From: Clostridiales bacterium 1_7_47FAA
GTDB taxonomy: Bacteria; Bacillota; Clostridia; Lachnospirales; Lachnospiraceae
NCBI GenBank assembly: GCA_000155435.1
Contig: DS990262.1
Location: forward strand, 595,062-659,061
DNA length: 64,000 nt
Direction: 5' to 3'
Shown here piece after piece: positions 18,690-26,851 of this stretch; positions within the stretch are counted from its first letter, which is position 1, and the number at the start of each line of letters is the position of its first letter. A model generated the notes under the pieces. It was not told where the DNA came from. It did not search any database and saw only the letters and a list, made by a program, of their open reading frames with translations. The translations under genes were made by a program, and so were the position numbers.

Positions 18690-19587
18690 CCGTGAGATGA
18701 AGGTTGGCTCAAGAAGCGTGAGGCTGCCTTTGATCATTCTCCTTTTTAACGGTATCCTGTCACTGGTAACGCTTCTCAACATGTATTCCGCCGTGGCCCA
18801 GGTCAGGACCACGGCCGCCATACAGTACAGCAGTTTCATGAATATGTATGAGTTTGTCACCACCATTGAATTCATCCTGCTGATGTTCATCGTGCCGGCC
18901 GTGACAGCGGCCAGTATCAGCGGGGAGAGGGAGAGGCAGACCCTGGAGCTGATGCTTACCACCCAGATGACGGCTTCCCAGGTGGTGTTCGGCAAGCTGA
19001 TGAGCGCCCTCAGCACACTGCTTCTGCTGATTGTGTCCAGCTTTCCGTCTGTTGCCATGGTATTTGTCTATGGCGGGATTACCTGGACAGATGCAGTATC
19101 GCTGCTTCTCTGCTATATAACGGTGGCGTTTTTTGCGGGCAGCCTGGGAATCTGCTTTTCAGCCCTGTTCAAGCGCTCCACCATTTCCACGGTGGTGACT
19201 TACGGCGTGCTGGTGGCCGTGGTGGCCGGGACGTATTTCATCAATAAGTTCACCCTGTCCCTGTCAGCCATGAACATAAACAATACGGCGGCAGCCTATG
19301 GGTTCGGGGAAAATGCGGTTAAGCCCACGTCCGGCGGTTTCTTCTATCTGCTGCTTTTGAACCCGGCGTCCACGTTCCTTGCCATCCTCAACGGACAGGC
19401 AGGAGGGAATACGCCCTTAAGCAAGCTTAAGAGTTCCTTTGGCATGACGGCCACTAATTTTGTTACGGAGAACTGGGTTATTGTGAGTATCCTGATCCAG
19501 CTGGCGCTGGCAGCGCTTCTGATCTATATCGCGGTCAGATGCGTGGAGCCTGTGAAGCGCAGGCGCAGGGGCAATAAGCATAAATAA
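18667..19587 (+). CDS. ABC-2 type transporter permease
   Basis: About 306 residues with six predicted membrane helices. The N-terminal NPVFSREMK and the cytosolic SISGERERQTLELMLTTQ segment after helix 2 are characteristic of ABC-2 permeases of the GldF/NosY type. It overlaps the ATPase gene by 23 nt. ATG 18667 has AGGGTGG at 9 nt; ATG 18640 would add nine residues unlike the family start. With the ATPase and the large exported protein it forms a probable membrane export or remodelling complex controlled by the two-component pair upstream. The basic C-terminus (KRRRRGNKHK) faces the cytosol. Confidence 0.9.
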   Translation: MMRNPVFSREMKVGSRSVRLPLIILLFNGILSLVTLLNMYSAVAQVRTTAAIQYSSFMNMYEFVTTIEFILLMFIVPAVTAASISGERERQTLELMLTTQMTASQVVFGKLMSALSTLLLLIVSSFPSVAMVFVYGGITWTDAVSLLLCYITVAFFAGSLGICFSALFKRSTISTVVTYGVLVAVVAGTYFINKFTLSLSAMNINNTAAAYGFGENAVKPTSGGFFYLLLLNPASTFLAILNGQAGGNTPLSKLKSSFGMTATNFVTENWVIVSILIQLALAALLIYIAVRCVEPVKRRRRGNKHK

Positions 19588-19625
19588 TAAGATTGAATGA
19601 TTGGATTTCAGGAAAGGGGTAAATC

Positions 19626-21062
19626 ATGGGAATTATTAAGGCGGTTACATCGGCAGTGGGAGGCGCGCTGGCAGACCAGTGGCTGGAGGCCATTGAGCCG
19701 GATGACATGGGGGACAGGACTGTCTTTGCCCGGGGCGTACAGGTGCGCAGGGGAAAGGGGTCCAATACAAAAGGCTCATCGGATATCGTGTCCAACGGTT
19801 CGGTGATTCACGTGTATCCCAACCAGTTCATGATGCTGGTTGACGGGGGAAAGGTAGTGGACTATACGGCGGAGGAAGGTTATTACACCATTGACCATTC
19901 ATCCATGCCGTCCATGTTTAACGGCCAGTTCGGGGACGCGCTAAAGGAATCCTTTAACCGAATCCGTTTTGGCGGAATCACGCCCACGGCGCAGAAGGTC
20001 TACTATGTGAACCTGCAGGAAATCAAGGGAATCAAATTCGGCACCAGGAACCCTGTGAATTATTTTGACAACTTCTATAATGCGGAGCTGTTCCTGCGGG
20101 CGCATGGAACCTACTCCATCAAGGTAACCGACCCCCTGAAGTTCTATGGGGAAGTCATCCCGAAGAATGCGGACAGGGTGGATATCGACTCTGTGAACGA
20201 GCAGTATCTCTCTGAATTCCTGGAAGCGTTCCAGACATCGGTGAACCAGATGTCTGCCGACGGTATGAGGATATCCTTTGTCACCTCCAAGAGCAGGGAG
20301 TTAGGCCGGTATATGGCGGACACCCTGGATGAAGAGTGGAACAAGCTGCGCGGAATGGAAATCCAGTCCGTGGGCATTGCCAGCATTACCTATGATGAGG
20401 AATCCCAGAACCTGATTAACCTGAGGAACAAGGGGGCCATGATGGGTGACCCCAATATCCGCGAAGGATATGTGCAGAGCACCATCGCCGAGGGGTTAAA
20501 GAACGCAGGCTCCAATTCCGCGGGATCCATGGCAGGCTTCATGGGCATGGGCTTTGGCATGCAGACAGGAGGAGGCTTCATGGGCGCTGCCTCCAATACG
20601 AACATGCAGCAGATGCAGAATCAGGGGAACTGGGCAGCGCCGGGAGGTGCACAGCAGGCGGGGATGAACCCGGGGGCTGGAGTGCCGGGAGGAGCGCAGC
20701 AGGCCGGGATGAACCCGGGGGCTGGAGTGCCGGGAGGTGCGGCGCAGGCTGGGATGAATCCGGGGGCTGGAGCAGCTGGAGGAGCGGCGCAGGCCGGGAT
20801 GAATCTGGGGGCGGGAGCAGCTGGAGGAGCGGCGCAGGCCGGGATGAACCTGGGCGTTGGAGCAGCTGGAGGAGCGGCGCAGGCCGGAATGCATCCGGGT
20901 GCAGGAACCGCAGGATGGAACTGCCCGAAATGCGGCACGCCCAATTCCGGCAAATTCTGCGGCGAGTGCGGAACCCCAAGGCCGGCGGCCGACTGGACCT
21001 GCAGCTGCGGTACGGTCAACTCAGGAAAGTTCTGCAGCGAGTGCGGCAAACCAAGGTTCTAA
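19626..21062 (+). CDS. SPFH-domain protein with 15-residue repeats and double zinc ribbon (YdjI-like)
   Basis: 478 residues. Residues 1-300 match the SPFH/virion-core-protein type of Bacillus YdjI, which scaffolds membrane microdomains with TPM-type partners. A Gly/Met-rich stretch follows, then six tandem 15-residue units (consensus GGAAQAGMNPGAGAA, about residues 340-429). Two CxxC-x(9)-CxxC zinc ribbons end the protein (CPKCGTPNSGKFCGECG and CSCGTVNSGKFCSECG). The protein has no clear membrane helix and probably associates peripherally. AGGGG lies before ATG 19626, 38 bp after the permease gene. The repeat region is likely a flexible linker between the scaffold and the zinc ribbons. It is next to a second zinc-ribbon protein and a TPM protein, a combination that supports a shared membrane function. 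Confidence 0.85.
   Translation: MGIIKAVTSAVGGALADQWLEAIEPDDMGDRTVFARGVQVRRGKGSNTKGSSDIVSNGSVIHVYPNQFMMLVDGGKVVDYTAEEGYYTIDHSSMPSMFNGQFGDALKESFNRIRFGGITPTAQKVYYVNLQEIKGIKFGTRNPVNYFDNFYNAELFLRAHGTYSIKVTDPLKFYGEVIPKNADRVDIDSVNEQYLSEFLEAFQTSVNQMSADGMRISFVTSKSRELGRYMADTLDEEWNKLRGMEIQSVGIASITYDEESQNLINLRNKGAMMGDPNIREGYVQSTIAEGLKNAGSNSAGSMAGFMGMGFGMQTGGGFMGAASNTNMQQMQNQGNWAAPGGAQQAGMNPGAGVPGGAQQAGMNPGAGVPGGAAQAGMNPGAGAAGGAAQAGMNLGAGAAGGAAQAGMNLGVGAAGGAAQAGMHPGAGTAGWNCPKCGTPNSGKFCGECGTPRPAADWTCSCGTVNSGKFCSECGKPRF
20643..20912 (+). repeat. Six tandem 45-bp units coding for 15-residue repeats
   Basis: Six in-frame 45-bp units inside the SPFH gene. Neighbouring units are nearly identical while outer ones drift (NPGAGVP, NPGAGAA, NLGAGAA, NLGVGAA, HPGAGTA). 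Copy number is likely to vary between strains through slippage. Confidence 0.92.
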
Positions 21063-21063
21063 A

Positions 21064-21157
21064 GCCTGTTTGCAAATTCATTCCCGCCATCTGCCCTGGG
21101 GTGTGTTTGGAAATTCATTCCCACTATCTGCCGGAACGCAATTTTCAAACACGCCCA
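21064..21157. repeat. MITE-like dispersed repeat, internally deleted copy
   Basis: Starts GCCTGTTTGCAAATTCATT and ends CAATTTTCAAACACGCC. The two ends match the ends of the reverse complement of the 36990-37144 element (GGCCTGTTTAAACATTCATT, CGTTTCAAACACGCCC), with the middle missing and the ATTCATTCCC-N2-CATCTG part duplicated. It separates the SPFH gene from the next zinc-ribbon gene. Confidence 0.65.
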
Positions 21158-21192
21158 AGGCAGTACCCAGCACATGATACAGGAGATGACAA

Positions 21193-22203
21193 ATGGCAGC
21201 AATAACATATAAATGCCCCAACTGTGACGGAGGCCTGATGTTTGACCCGTCGTCACAGAAATACCATTGTGAATTCTGCCTGTCTGATTTTACACAGGAA
21301 GAATTAGACGCACTGAAGCCGGATGACAGCCAGGCCGTGCTGTACACCTGTCCCAGCTGCGGCGCACAGATCGTCACGGATGAGACAACCGCAGCAACCT
21401 TCTGCTACTACTGCCACAACCCGGTGGTGCTGTCGGGCAGGCTGACAGGACAGTTTGCCCCGGACTATGTGATTCCCTTCCAGATTGACCGGGACAAGGC
21501 AAAGGAGATATTTGCCCAGTGGATTGCAAAGAAGAAGTATGTGCCGGATGCATTTTACTCCGGCAAACAGATAGAGACCATGACAGGCGTGTATTTCCCC
21601 TACTGGCTTTACGGATGCCGGGTGGACGGGATGCTGGACGCCCAGGGAAAAAAGCTCAGGACATGGACCACTGGTAATATGCGTTATACGGAAACACAGG
21701 TTTATGATGTCAGGCGCCAGGGGACCATGGACGTGGACCATGTGGCGAGAAACGGACTCAGGAAGGCAAACCGCCAGCTGGTGGACGGCGTCCTGCCCTT
21801 TAAGATGGATGAGAAGAAGAAATTCTCCATGGGATTCCTGTCAGGGTTCCTGGCGGAGAACCGGGACATGGAAAAGGAGCAGTTCGTGGTGGACGTGCAG
21901 ACCGAGGTAAGGGAGTTTGCCCTCCAAAGCCTTCAGTCCCAGGCCGGGAGCTATGACTCCATGAATATCAGGCAGAGGGAAGCAAAGCTTTTGGACGAGG
22001 AGTGGAGCTATGCCCTTCTTCCTGTGTGGACCCTGACCTATAATGACAAAGCCAGGGGGAAGATATATTATTTTGCCCTGAACGGACAGACCGGGAAGGT
22101 GTGCGGACAGCTTCCGGTGGACAATAAGAAGCTGGCGCTGCTGTTCCTGTCCATCTTCCTGCCGCTATGCATACTGTTTCTGATAGGAGGATATCTGCTG
22201 TGA
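21193..22203 (+). CDS. TFIIB-type zinc-ribbon membrane protein
   Basis: 336 residues. Two N-terminal zinc ribbons (CPNC with CEFC; CPSC with CYYC) occupy residues 8-75. A conserved central domain with the FPYWLYGCRVDG motif follows, and a single C-terminal membrane helix (LALLFLSIFLPLCILFLIGGYLL) anchors the protein with its bulk in the cytosol. Proteins of this kind often occur beside SPFH/YdjI and TPM proteins; their function is not established. The stop overlaps the next start (TGATG), so translation is probably coupled. An AGGAG site precedes ATG 21193. Despite the zinc-ribbon name, nothing here indicates a transcription factor role. Confidence 0.82.
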   Translation: MAAITYKCPNCDGGLMFDPSSQKYHCEFCLSDFTQEELDALKPDDSQAVLYTCPSCGAQIVTDETTAATFCYYCHNPVVLSGRLTGQFAPDYVIPFQIDRDKAKEIFAQWIAKKKYVPDAFYSGKQIETMTGVYFPYWLYGCRVDGMLDAQGKKLRTWTTGNMRYTETQVYDVRRQGTMDVDHVARNGLRKANRQLVDGVLPFKMDEKKKFSMGFLSGFLAENRDMEKEQFVVDVQTEVREFALQSLQSQAGSYDSMNIRQREAKLLDEEWSYALLPVWTLTYNDKARGKIYYFALNGQTGKVCGQLPVDNKKLALLFLSIFLPLCILFLIGGYLL

Positions 22204-23192
22204 TGACAGGGTTTGATATGGGAAAATGCTTTCCCAACAGGAGACATCCGGTTACTGCCCCATGGATCCGCATGGCGGCGCTGACCGTTGCATTGGTGGT
22301 TCTCTGGGGGAATCTGGGGATGGTTACCAGCATGGGCGCCCAGGCCGGGGCCAGCATCCAGGTTGATGCCCAGGCCGATACCAAAGACAATGCCAAAAAC
22401 AATACCCAGGCCAATCAAAGGCTCTTTGACGAGGCCGGGCTTTTATCCGGGGCGGAGCAGGAACGGCTGGAGGATGCCCTTGCAGACTGCCGGAAGAAGA
22501 CCGGAATGGATGTGTCGGCAGTGACTGCCTATAATGACGGCGCCCGTTCTGCCATGGAATATGCGGATGACTATTATGATTACAATGATTTTGGCACCGG
22601 CAAGGATAAGAGCGGGGTCCTGGTCCTGATTTATATGGATGCTCCGGGACGCCGGGGCGGTGAATGCTGGATATCCACTTCCGGCAACATGATACGTATC
22701 CTTACGGACAGGCGCATTGACCTGATATTGGATGACATGTACGATTATCTGGGAATCCAGGATTACTATGGGGCCGTCCTGGCATTTACCAGGGACATCG
22801 AGTACTATGTGGACAAAGGAATCCAAGCCGGACAGTATAATTATGATACGGAGACAGGGGAAATCAGCATCTACAGAAGCATACGCTGGTATGAGGCTGC
22901 ATTTGCCGTCATCGCGCCTGCCATGATAGCGGGAAGCGTGTGCCTGGGGATTAAGAGCCGGTATTCCATGAAGCAGTCCGACCGGGAGCGTTCCAACAGC
23001 CTTCTGGCCTACCGGGCAGACGCAAAGTACCGGTTTGGGGATGTAAATGACATACTGCTGAATAAATTCGTGACTTCAGCCCCAATTCCAAGGGGCGGCA
23101 GCGGTTCCGGCGGTTCCGGTTCCTCTGGCCGCAGCTCCACCCACCGTTCCAGCAGCGGGCGCAGCCATGGCGGCGGGGGCAGAAGATTCTGA
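22203..23192 (+). CDS. TPM-domain secreted/membrane protein
   Basis: About 329 residues. A signal anchor (AALTVALVVLWGNLGMV) near residues 24-42 is followed by a TPM domain (about 78-225; RLFDEAGLLSGAEQERLEDAL and a DDYYDYNDFG acidic run). A second membrane helix lies near 237-256 and a Gly/Ser/Arg-rich tail (GSGSGGSGSSGRS) ends the protein. TPM domains are found in membrane-quality-control and photosystem-repair proteins and in bacterial partners of SPFH scaffolds. ATG 22203 overlaps the previous stop, with AGGAGG upstream. It is the last gene of the envelope module. The Gly/Ser-rich tail ending in GRRF is common in this family and might bind the SPFH partner, which is inference. Confidence 0.85.
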   Translation: MTGFDMGKCFPNRRHPVTAPWIRMAALTVALVVLWGNLGMVTSMGAQAGASIQVDAQADTKDNAKNNTQANQRLFDEAGLLSGAEQERLEDALADCRKKTGMDVSAVTAYNDGARSAMEYADDYYDYNDFGTGKDKSGVLVLIYMDAPGRRGGECWISTSGNMIRILTDRRIDLILDDMYDYLGIQDYYGAVLAFTRDIEYYVDKGIQAGQYNYDTETGEISIYRSIRWYEAAFAVIAPAMIAGSVCLGIKSRYSMKQSDRERSNSLLAYRADAKYRFGDVNDILLNKFVTSAPIPRGGSGSGGSGSSGRSSTHRSSSGRSHGGGGRRF

Positions 23193-23284
23193 ATATAAAT
23201 CAGGTTTTATGCACACTTTAAAGGTATGCGCGATATAATAGGGTATAGATATGATTCAATCCTATCTATCCTAGCTGATACTGA

Positions 23285-23336
23285 CTGGCGTAAATGAGCG
23301 GATATCCGGTACCATATATCCGCTCATTCACGCCAG
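23285..23336. repeat. Long near-perfect inverted repeat (20 of 21 bp)
   Basis: Arms at 23285-23305 and 23316-23336 (CTGGCGT-A-AATGAGCGGATAT) pair except for one A-C mismatch around a 10-nt loop. No T-tract follows. It lies between the TPM gene and the GIY-YIG gene; a TATAAT at about 23235 just upstream could be a -10. It may be a transcript stabiliser, a cleaved terminator or a small mobile remnant. Confidence 0.75.
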
Positions 23337-23471
23337 GAAGTACCAATGTGCCGCGCATCCAGCTGGTGCTTTATAATAGATCACAGGGCGACCTGGGCGG
23401 TGATGACGCACTGTAAGCGTTGTTGCCGTTTACATAGCCGGCGATTCTGGAATGCAGAGGAAATCACCAAG

Positions 23472-23753
23472 ATGAACTATACCTATATCCTTACCTGTGC
23501 GGACGGTACGCTGTACTGCGGCTGGACCAACGACCTGGACAAGCGTCTGAAGGCCCATAATGCTGGCCGCGGAGCCAAGTACACCAGGCCCAGATGTCCG
23601 GTGGTGCTGTCCTATTATGAGGCGTTTGAGACAAAGAGTGAAGCCATGAAACGGGAATATGCAATCAAGCATATGACCAGGAAACAGAAAGAGATGTTGA
23701 TTGGTGGATTTAATAATAATCTGAATTTAAGATGTCAGTCATCCGGATGGTGA
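23472..23753 (+). CDS. GIY-YIG nuclease-superfamily protein
   Basis: About 93 residues, a single-domain GIY-YIG protein of the YhbQ/UPF0213 type. The motif elements are [10 protein letters not shown] at the N-terminus and [16 protein letters not shown] with the conserved Arg, followed by a KxTR-like segment (AKYTRPR) and a conserved Glu-containing [11 protein letters not shown] helix. Members have nuclease folds and are linked to DNA repair, but the cellular role of the short forms is poorly known. ATG 23472 is preferred because the family begins with this segment and GAGG lies upstream; the longer open frame from 23346 has no family similarity. It is followed by a strong bidirectional hairpin. 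Confidence 0.88.
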   Translation: MNYTYILTCADGTLYCGWTNDLDKRLKAHNAGRGAKYTRPRCPVVLSYYEAFETKSEAMKREYAIKHMTRKQKEMLIGGFNNNLNLRCQSSGW

Positions 23754-23789
23754 ATTAAGATTGGCCGGATTGGAAATACAGACAGAACA

Positions 23790-23830
23790 ACAAGGGATGA
23801 ATCCTGTGCAATATAGGATTCATCCCTTGT
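23790..23830. terminator. Bidirectional hairpin between convergent genes
   Basis: A 16-bp perfect stem (ACAAGGGATGAATCCT and complement) with a 9-nt loop lies between the convergent GIY-YIG and HlyIII genes. The flanks are A/T-rich rather than a pure T-run, but position and stem strength suggest termination on both strands. Confidence 0.75.
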
Positions 23831-23886
23831 AAATTATTTCTCCAATATATTTTACGTTGCTTCCGGAAACAGATTAAAAATCCCGG

Positions 23887-24558
23887 TTATGCCACAAAAC
23901 GGTACATCATAACATAATGGCAGATGCTTCCGCCCATGACGAACAGATGGAAAATCTCATGGGAGCCGAAGTACTTGTGGCGGGAATTGAAGAAGGGGAG
24001 TTTCAGGGCGTATATGATGCCTCCCACCGTGTATATGATGCCGCCGGTCAGCAGCCACATGAATCCGGCTTTTGGCATGGAGTCCAGTATCTTTGTGATG
24101 GCCAGGACGCATACCCAGCCCATGGCGATATAAATCAATGAAGAGAACCACTTGGGGCAGGTAATCCACAGGGCATTGATAAGGATTCCCACAATGGCGA
24201 TTCCCCAGACCAGTGTCAGAAGGGACCAGCCTGTCTTGTCCCCCAGGACAACCATGCACACCGGGGTATAGGTTCCGGCTATCAGGATAAAAATCATCAT
24301 GTGGTCAATCTTCCTGAGCATCTGGTTTATCTTTGGGGAAATGTCCAGCGTGTGATAGATGGTACTGGCAGCGTAAAGGCCAATCATACTCAGTATGAAG
24401 ATGGTAAGGGCGCTTACATGAAATTGTCCGGAATCACGTACTGCTTTCATAAGCAGGGGCATAGCTGCTATAATAGCCAGTATCATGGCGATGAAGTGTG
24501 TAAGGGCACTGCCCGGATCTTTTACTTTTGTAAGGTTTTGTTTCAGTTTTGCTGTCAT
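23887..24558 (-). CDS. Hemolysin III / PAQR-family membrane protein
   Basis: 223 residues with seven membrane helices. Family residues are visible: S-x3-H in the STIYHT segment, D in KIDHMMIF, and the C-terminal HEIFHLFV histidines, which together form the zinc site of the PAQR superfamily. Bacterial members (YqfA, HlyIII) affect membrane fluidity or energetics; the name haemolysin is historical and does not imply a toxin here. GAGGAGG precedes the ATG. It is transcribed divergently from the RluA-type gene from a TTGCAT-17-TATAGT promoter with a palindrome in the leader. Confidence 0.92.
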   Translation of the reverse strand: MTAKLKQNLTKVKDPGSALTHFIAMILAIIAAMPLLMKAVRDSGQFHVSALTIFILSMIGLYAASTIYHTLDISPKINQMLRKIDHMMIFILIAGTYTPVCMVVLGDKTGWSLLTLVWGIAIVGILINALWITCPKWFSSLIYIAMGWVCVLAITKILDSMPKAGFMWLLTGGIIYTVGGIIYALKLPFFNSRHKYFGSHEIFHLFVMGGSICHYVMMYRFVA

Positions 24559-24612
24559 ATATACCAGCCTCCTCTTAATTAAAACTGATTGGTTTTTAAT
24601 GGTTACCCTGAT

Positions 24613-24633
24613 ATGTAGTTTTAAATACTACAT
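24613..24633. promoter_or_regulatory. Palindrome in the HlyIII leader
   Basis: ATGTAGT-N7-ACTACAT lies between the predicted minus-strand promoter and the HlyIII start. It could be an operator or a small leader hairpin. Confidence 0.5.
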
Positions 24634-24648
24634 CTGTTTGTATTATAT

Positions 24649-24677
24649 ACTATACACCGCATGAATAAATTATGCAA
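24649..24677 (-). promoter_or_regulatory. Promoter of the HlyIII gene
   Basis: On the minus strand: TTGCAT, 17-nt spacer, TATAGT, about 90 nt before the start codon. Confidence 0.75.
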
Positions 24678-24725
24678 TACTTTTTAATAAATACTTTAAA
24701 TCGAAAGTATTTATCTGGAAAACTA

Positions 24726-24734
24726 TGTTATAAT
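24726..24734 (+). promoter_or_regulatory. Extended -10 promoter of the RluA-type gene
   Basis: TGTTATAAT (TGN-TATAAT) lies 45 nt before the start codon; no good -35 is seen. The surrounding 120 bp are very AT-rich. Confidence 0.6.
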
Positions 24735-24778
24735 CATGCTGAGTCTGAAGGATTGAAATATCAGGAGAGGTAAATGTC

Positions 24779-25531
24779 ATGGTTCCCATTCTATATGAAG
24801 ATAAAGATATAATTGTAGTGCACAAACCTGCGGGGCTGGAATCCCAGTCATCCCGCGGTTTTGCGCCGGATATGGTCAGTGAGATACGGCGTTATCTACA
24901 CAATCCACAGGATATCCACAGGCCTGCCGCGGGCATTTCCGGGTCCCAGCCTCCATATGTGGGAGTTATCCACAGGCTGGATAAGCCGGTGGAAGGAGTC
25001 ATGGTATACGCGAAAAACCAGAAGTCGGCAGCAGCCTTAAGTGCCGCGCTCCAGGATGGAAAAATGGAAAAATTTTATATGGCGGTGATATGTGGACAAC
25101 TTGTGGATAAACAAGGTGTATATGTGGATTATCTACGGCAGGACAGGAAAAACAACACATCCGAAATTGTGGATAAGTCTGTGAAAGATGCAAAAAAAGC
25201 AGCCCTCAAATACAGGGAAATGGAAGTTATCCACAGCCCTGAGGATAAGGAAAAAATGCTTTCTTTAATAGATATTGAGCTGCTCACAGGAAGGCACCAC
25301 CAGATAAGGGTGCAGTTTGCCGGACATGGCACCCCCCTCTATGGGGATGGACGGTATGGAGGGGACATATCCACAATTGTTGACATAAAAAAAGAGCCTG
25401 CAGCCGTCCGCCGTCCGCTGGCCTTATGTGCCTGCCATCTGGCATTTTTGCATCCAGTGACAGGGGAAAAGCTTGTATTTGAAATCAGGCCTTCCGGCGG
25501 GGCCTTTAACTGGTTTTCAGTCATTGGATGA
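24779..25531 (+). CDS. RluA-family pseudouridine synthase
   Basis: 250 residues without an S4 domain. The catalytic HRLDKP motif places the nucleophile at Asp68. Other landmarks are the N-terminal ILYEDKDIIVVHKPAGL, KFYMAVICG, and LLTGRHHQIRVQF. The enzyme would isomerise uridine to pseudouridine in rRNA or tRNA; which site cannot be told. AGGAGAG lies upstream of ATG 24779. Its 3' end overlaps the convergent histidine-kinase gene by 15 bp. The coding sequence is unusual in holding four perfect DnaA boxes and several near matches, described separately. Confidence 0.92.
   Translation: MVPILYEDKDIIVVHKPAGLESQSSRGFAPDMVSEIRRYLHNPQDIHRPAAGISGSQPPYVGVIHRLDKPVEGVMVYAKNQKSAAALSAALQDGKMEKFYMAVICGQLVDKQGVYVDYLRQDRKNNTSEIVDKSVKDAKKAALKYREMEVIHSPEDKEKMLSLIDIELLTGRHHQIRVQFAGHGTPLYGDGRYGGDISTIVDIKKEPAAVRRPLALCACHLAFLHPVTGEKLVFEIRPSGGAFNWFSVIG
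24892..25375. promoter_or_regulatory. Cluster of DnaA-box sequences inside the pseudouridine synthase gene
   Basis: Perfect TTATCCACA boxes occur at 24966-24974 (+), 25102-25110 (-), 25168-25176 (-) and 25227-25235 (+). One-mismatch boxes occur at 24892, 24912, 25091, 25123 and 25367. An AT-rich stretch (24640-24730) lies just upstream. No dnaA or dnaN gene is nearby, so this is more likely a DnaA-titrating or regulatory site than the chromosomal origin. Function is inference; the box density is directly visible. Confidence 0.6.
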
Positions 25532-26851
25532 ATGCAGCCGGATACCTCCAAGGAAGCTGACCCGCACGGAGAATACGTGGTCCTTATATTCATATTCCAG
25601 GTGCCCGCCGTATCTGGCGGCAGACATGGAGGCGCTGTTAAGGCCGATGCCGTGAAGGGCGCTGTCACGTTTCACGGAGATTAACCTGCCGTCCTTTTTA
25701 CAGGGGGCATGGGTGGCTGAATTGGATATGTCAATGAATAGCATTTCCTTCATCCTCCTGATCTTGACATGGATCCATGGCGGCTGTCCGCTTCCTGCAT
25801 ATGCCGCCGCCCCCACATGGGAGGCGGCCTCATATGCATTATCGAGCAGGTTGGCGAACAGGCTGCAGATGTCCTGGTCCTCCATGGGATGGAGGTCCAT
25901 GGCATCTGCCTGTACGGTGAAGCGGATATCTGCCTGGGCGCATCGGTTCCTGGCATGGTTCAGCAGTACATCCAGGGTGGGGGTTCCTGTCCAGACAGAA
26001 GGAGTAAGATGTTCCAGAGGGGCGCTCAGCTGGCCGATATAGGCCCGGGCGCCTTTTGCATTGTCCTCCGCCAGCATGCCGTCCAGGACCAGGAGATGGT
26101 TCTTCATGTTGTGGGAAAGGGTCTCCTGTTCCTTCTGCATCTGCTTTACCATCTCATACTCCTGGCGTACCAGCTGGTCTTTGAATTCCAGGATACCCCG
26201 GAGTTCCCGTTCCTTCACATAGTTGGCGTAGATGAGCATGAGCAGGCAGAGGCACAGCAGGATGACCAGGCACAGACCCCAGCTGAACAAGGTAAGCACC
26301 GAGATTTCCTGAAGGGTGAACAGGGAGAGGAAGCCGACACCCAGTATGCCGAACAGGGAAACGGTAAATATCATTTTCGGATTGTAAAACGTGGTCTTGC
26401 GAAAGGCCCTTCCCGCCAGGAAGCTGAAGCAGAACAGCATTGCCTTATCCACCGCGATATAAGCGCACCGCCACAGGGACAGCTGGTTTAATATGAAGCC
26501 TGCAAACTGCCGGTTCCCTGCTATCACGCCCATGACGGACATGCAGAAGAAGTTGATGATATAAAGACAGAGAAAGTAAAAGCTTACCAGTGACACTGCG
26601 TAGAACAGGTCCACCTGGAACAGGACTACCGTGGTCATACAGATAAAAAAAACAAACCACAGGGTGGATATCAAGGGGTCAATCCCGTATGTATCCATGG
26701 CTTTTACGGAACAGACCAGGGTCAGGGACAGCAAAAAGAAGGGCAGCCGTCCCCTGACCCTGTCCGGTAGGAATATTCCTATAAAATGGTAACACAGCCA
26801 TGCCTCAATAAAATCGGAGAAGATTTCCAGCGCCTCATACCAGTTGTTCAT
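25517..26851 (-). CDS. AgrC-like GHKL sensor histidine kinase
   Basis: 444 residues. About six hydrophobic segments fill the first 200 residues, followed by a coiled dimerisation helix with the HPK10-type H-box ETLSHNMKNHLL and a GHKL ATPase domain containing LFANLLDNAYEA and GIGLNSA. Kinases of this class usually sense peptides and phosphorylate LytTR regulators. It overlaps the regulator gene by four bases (ATGA). ATG 26851 with GGAGGG upstream is chosen over an earlier TTG. No agrB- or agrD-like gene is visible nearby, so the ligand is not encoded next to it. Confidence 0.92.
   Translation of the reverse strand: MNNWYEALEIFSDFIEAWLCYHFIGIFLPDRVRGRLPFFLLSLTLVCSVKAMDTYGIDPLISTLWFVFFICMTTVVLFQVDLFYAVSLVSFYFLCLYIINFFCMSVMGVIAGNRQFAGFILNQLSLWRCAYIAVDKAMLFCFSFLAGRAFRKTTFYNPKMIFTVSLFGILGVGFLSLFTLQEISVLTLFSWGLCLVILLCLCLLMLIYANYVKERELRGILEFKDQLVRQEYEMVKQMQKEQETLSHNMKNHLLVLDGMLAEDNAKGARAYIGQLSAPLEHLTPSVWTGTPTLDVLLNHARNRCAQADIRFTVQADAMDLHPMEDQDICSLFANLLDNAYEAASHVGAAAYAGSGQPPWIHVKIRRMKEMLFIDISNSATHAPCKKDGRLISVKRDSALHGIGLNSASMSAARYGGHLEYEYKDHVFSVRVSFLGGIRLHSSND

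Noticed and set aside
20496-21049. Several antisense frames over the 45-bp repeat
   Set aside because: They arise from the repeat being open in multiple frames.
24640-25375. Chromosomal replication origin at the DnaA-box cluster
   Set aside because: The boxes lie within an intact gene and no dnaA, dnaN, rpmH or gidA is near; kept only as a DnaA-box cluster.
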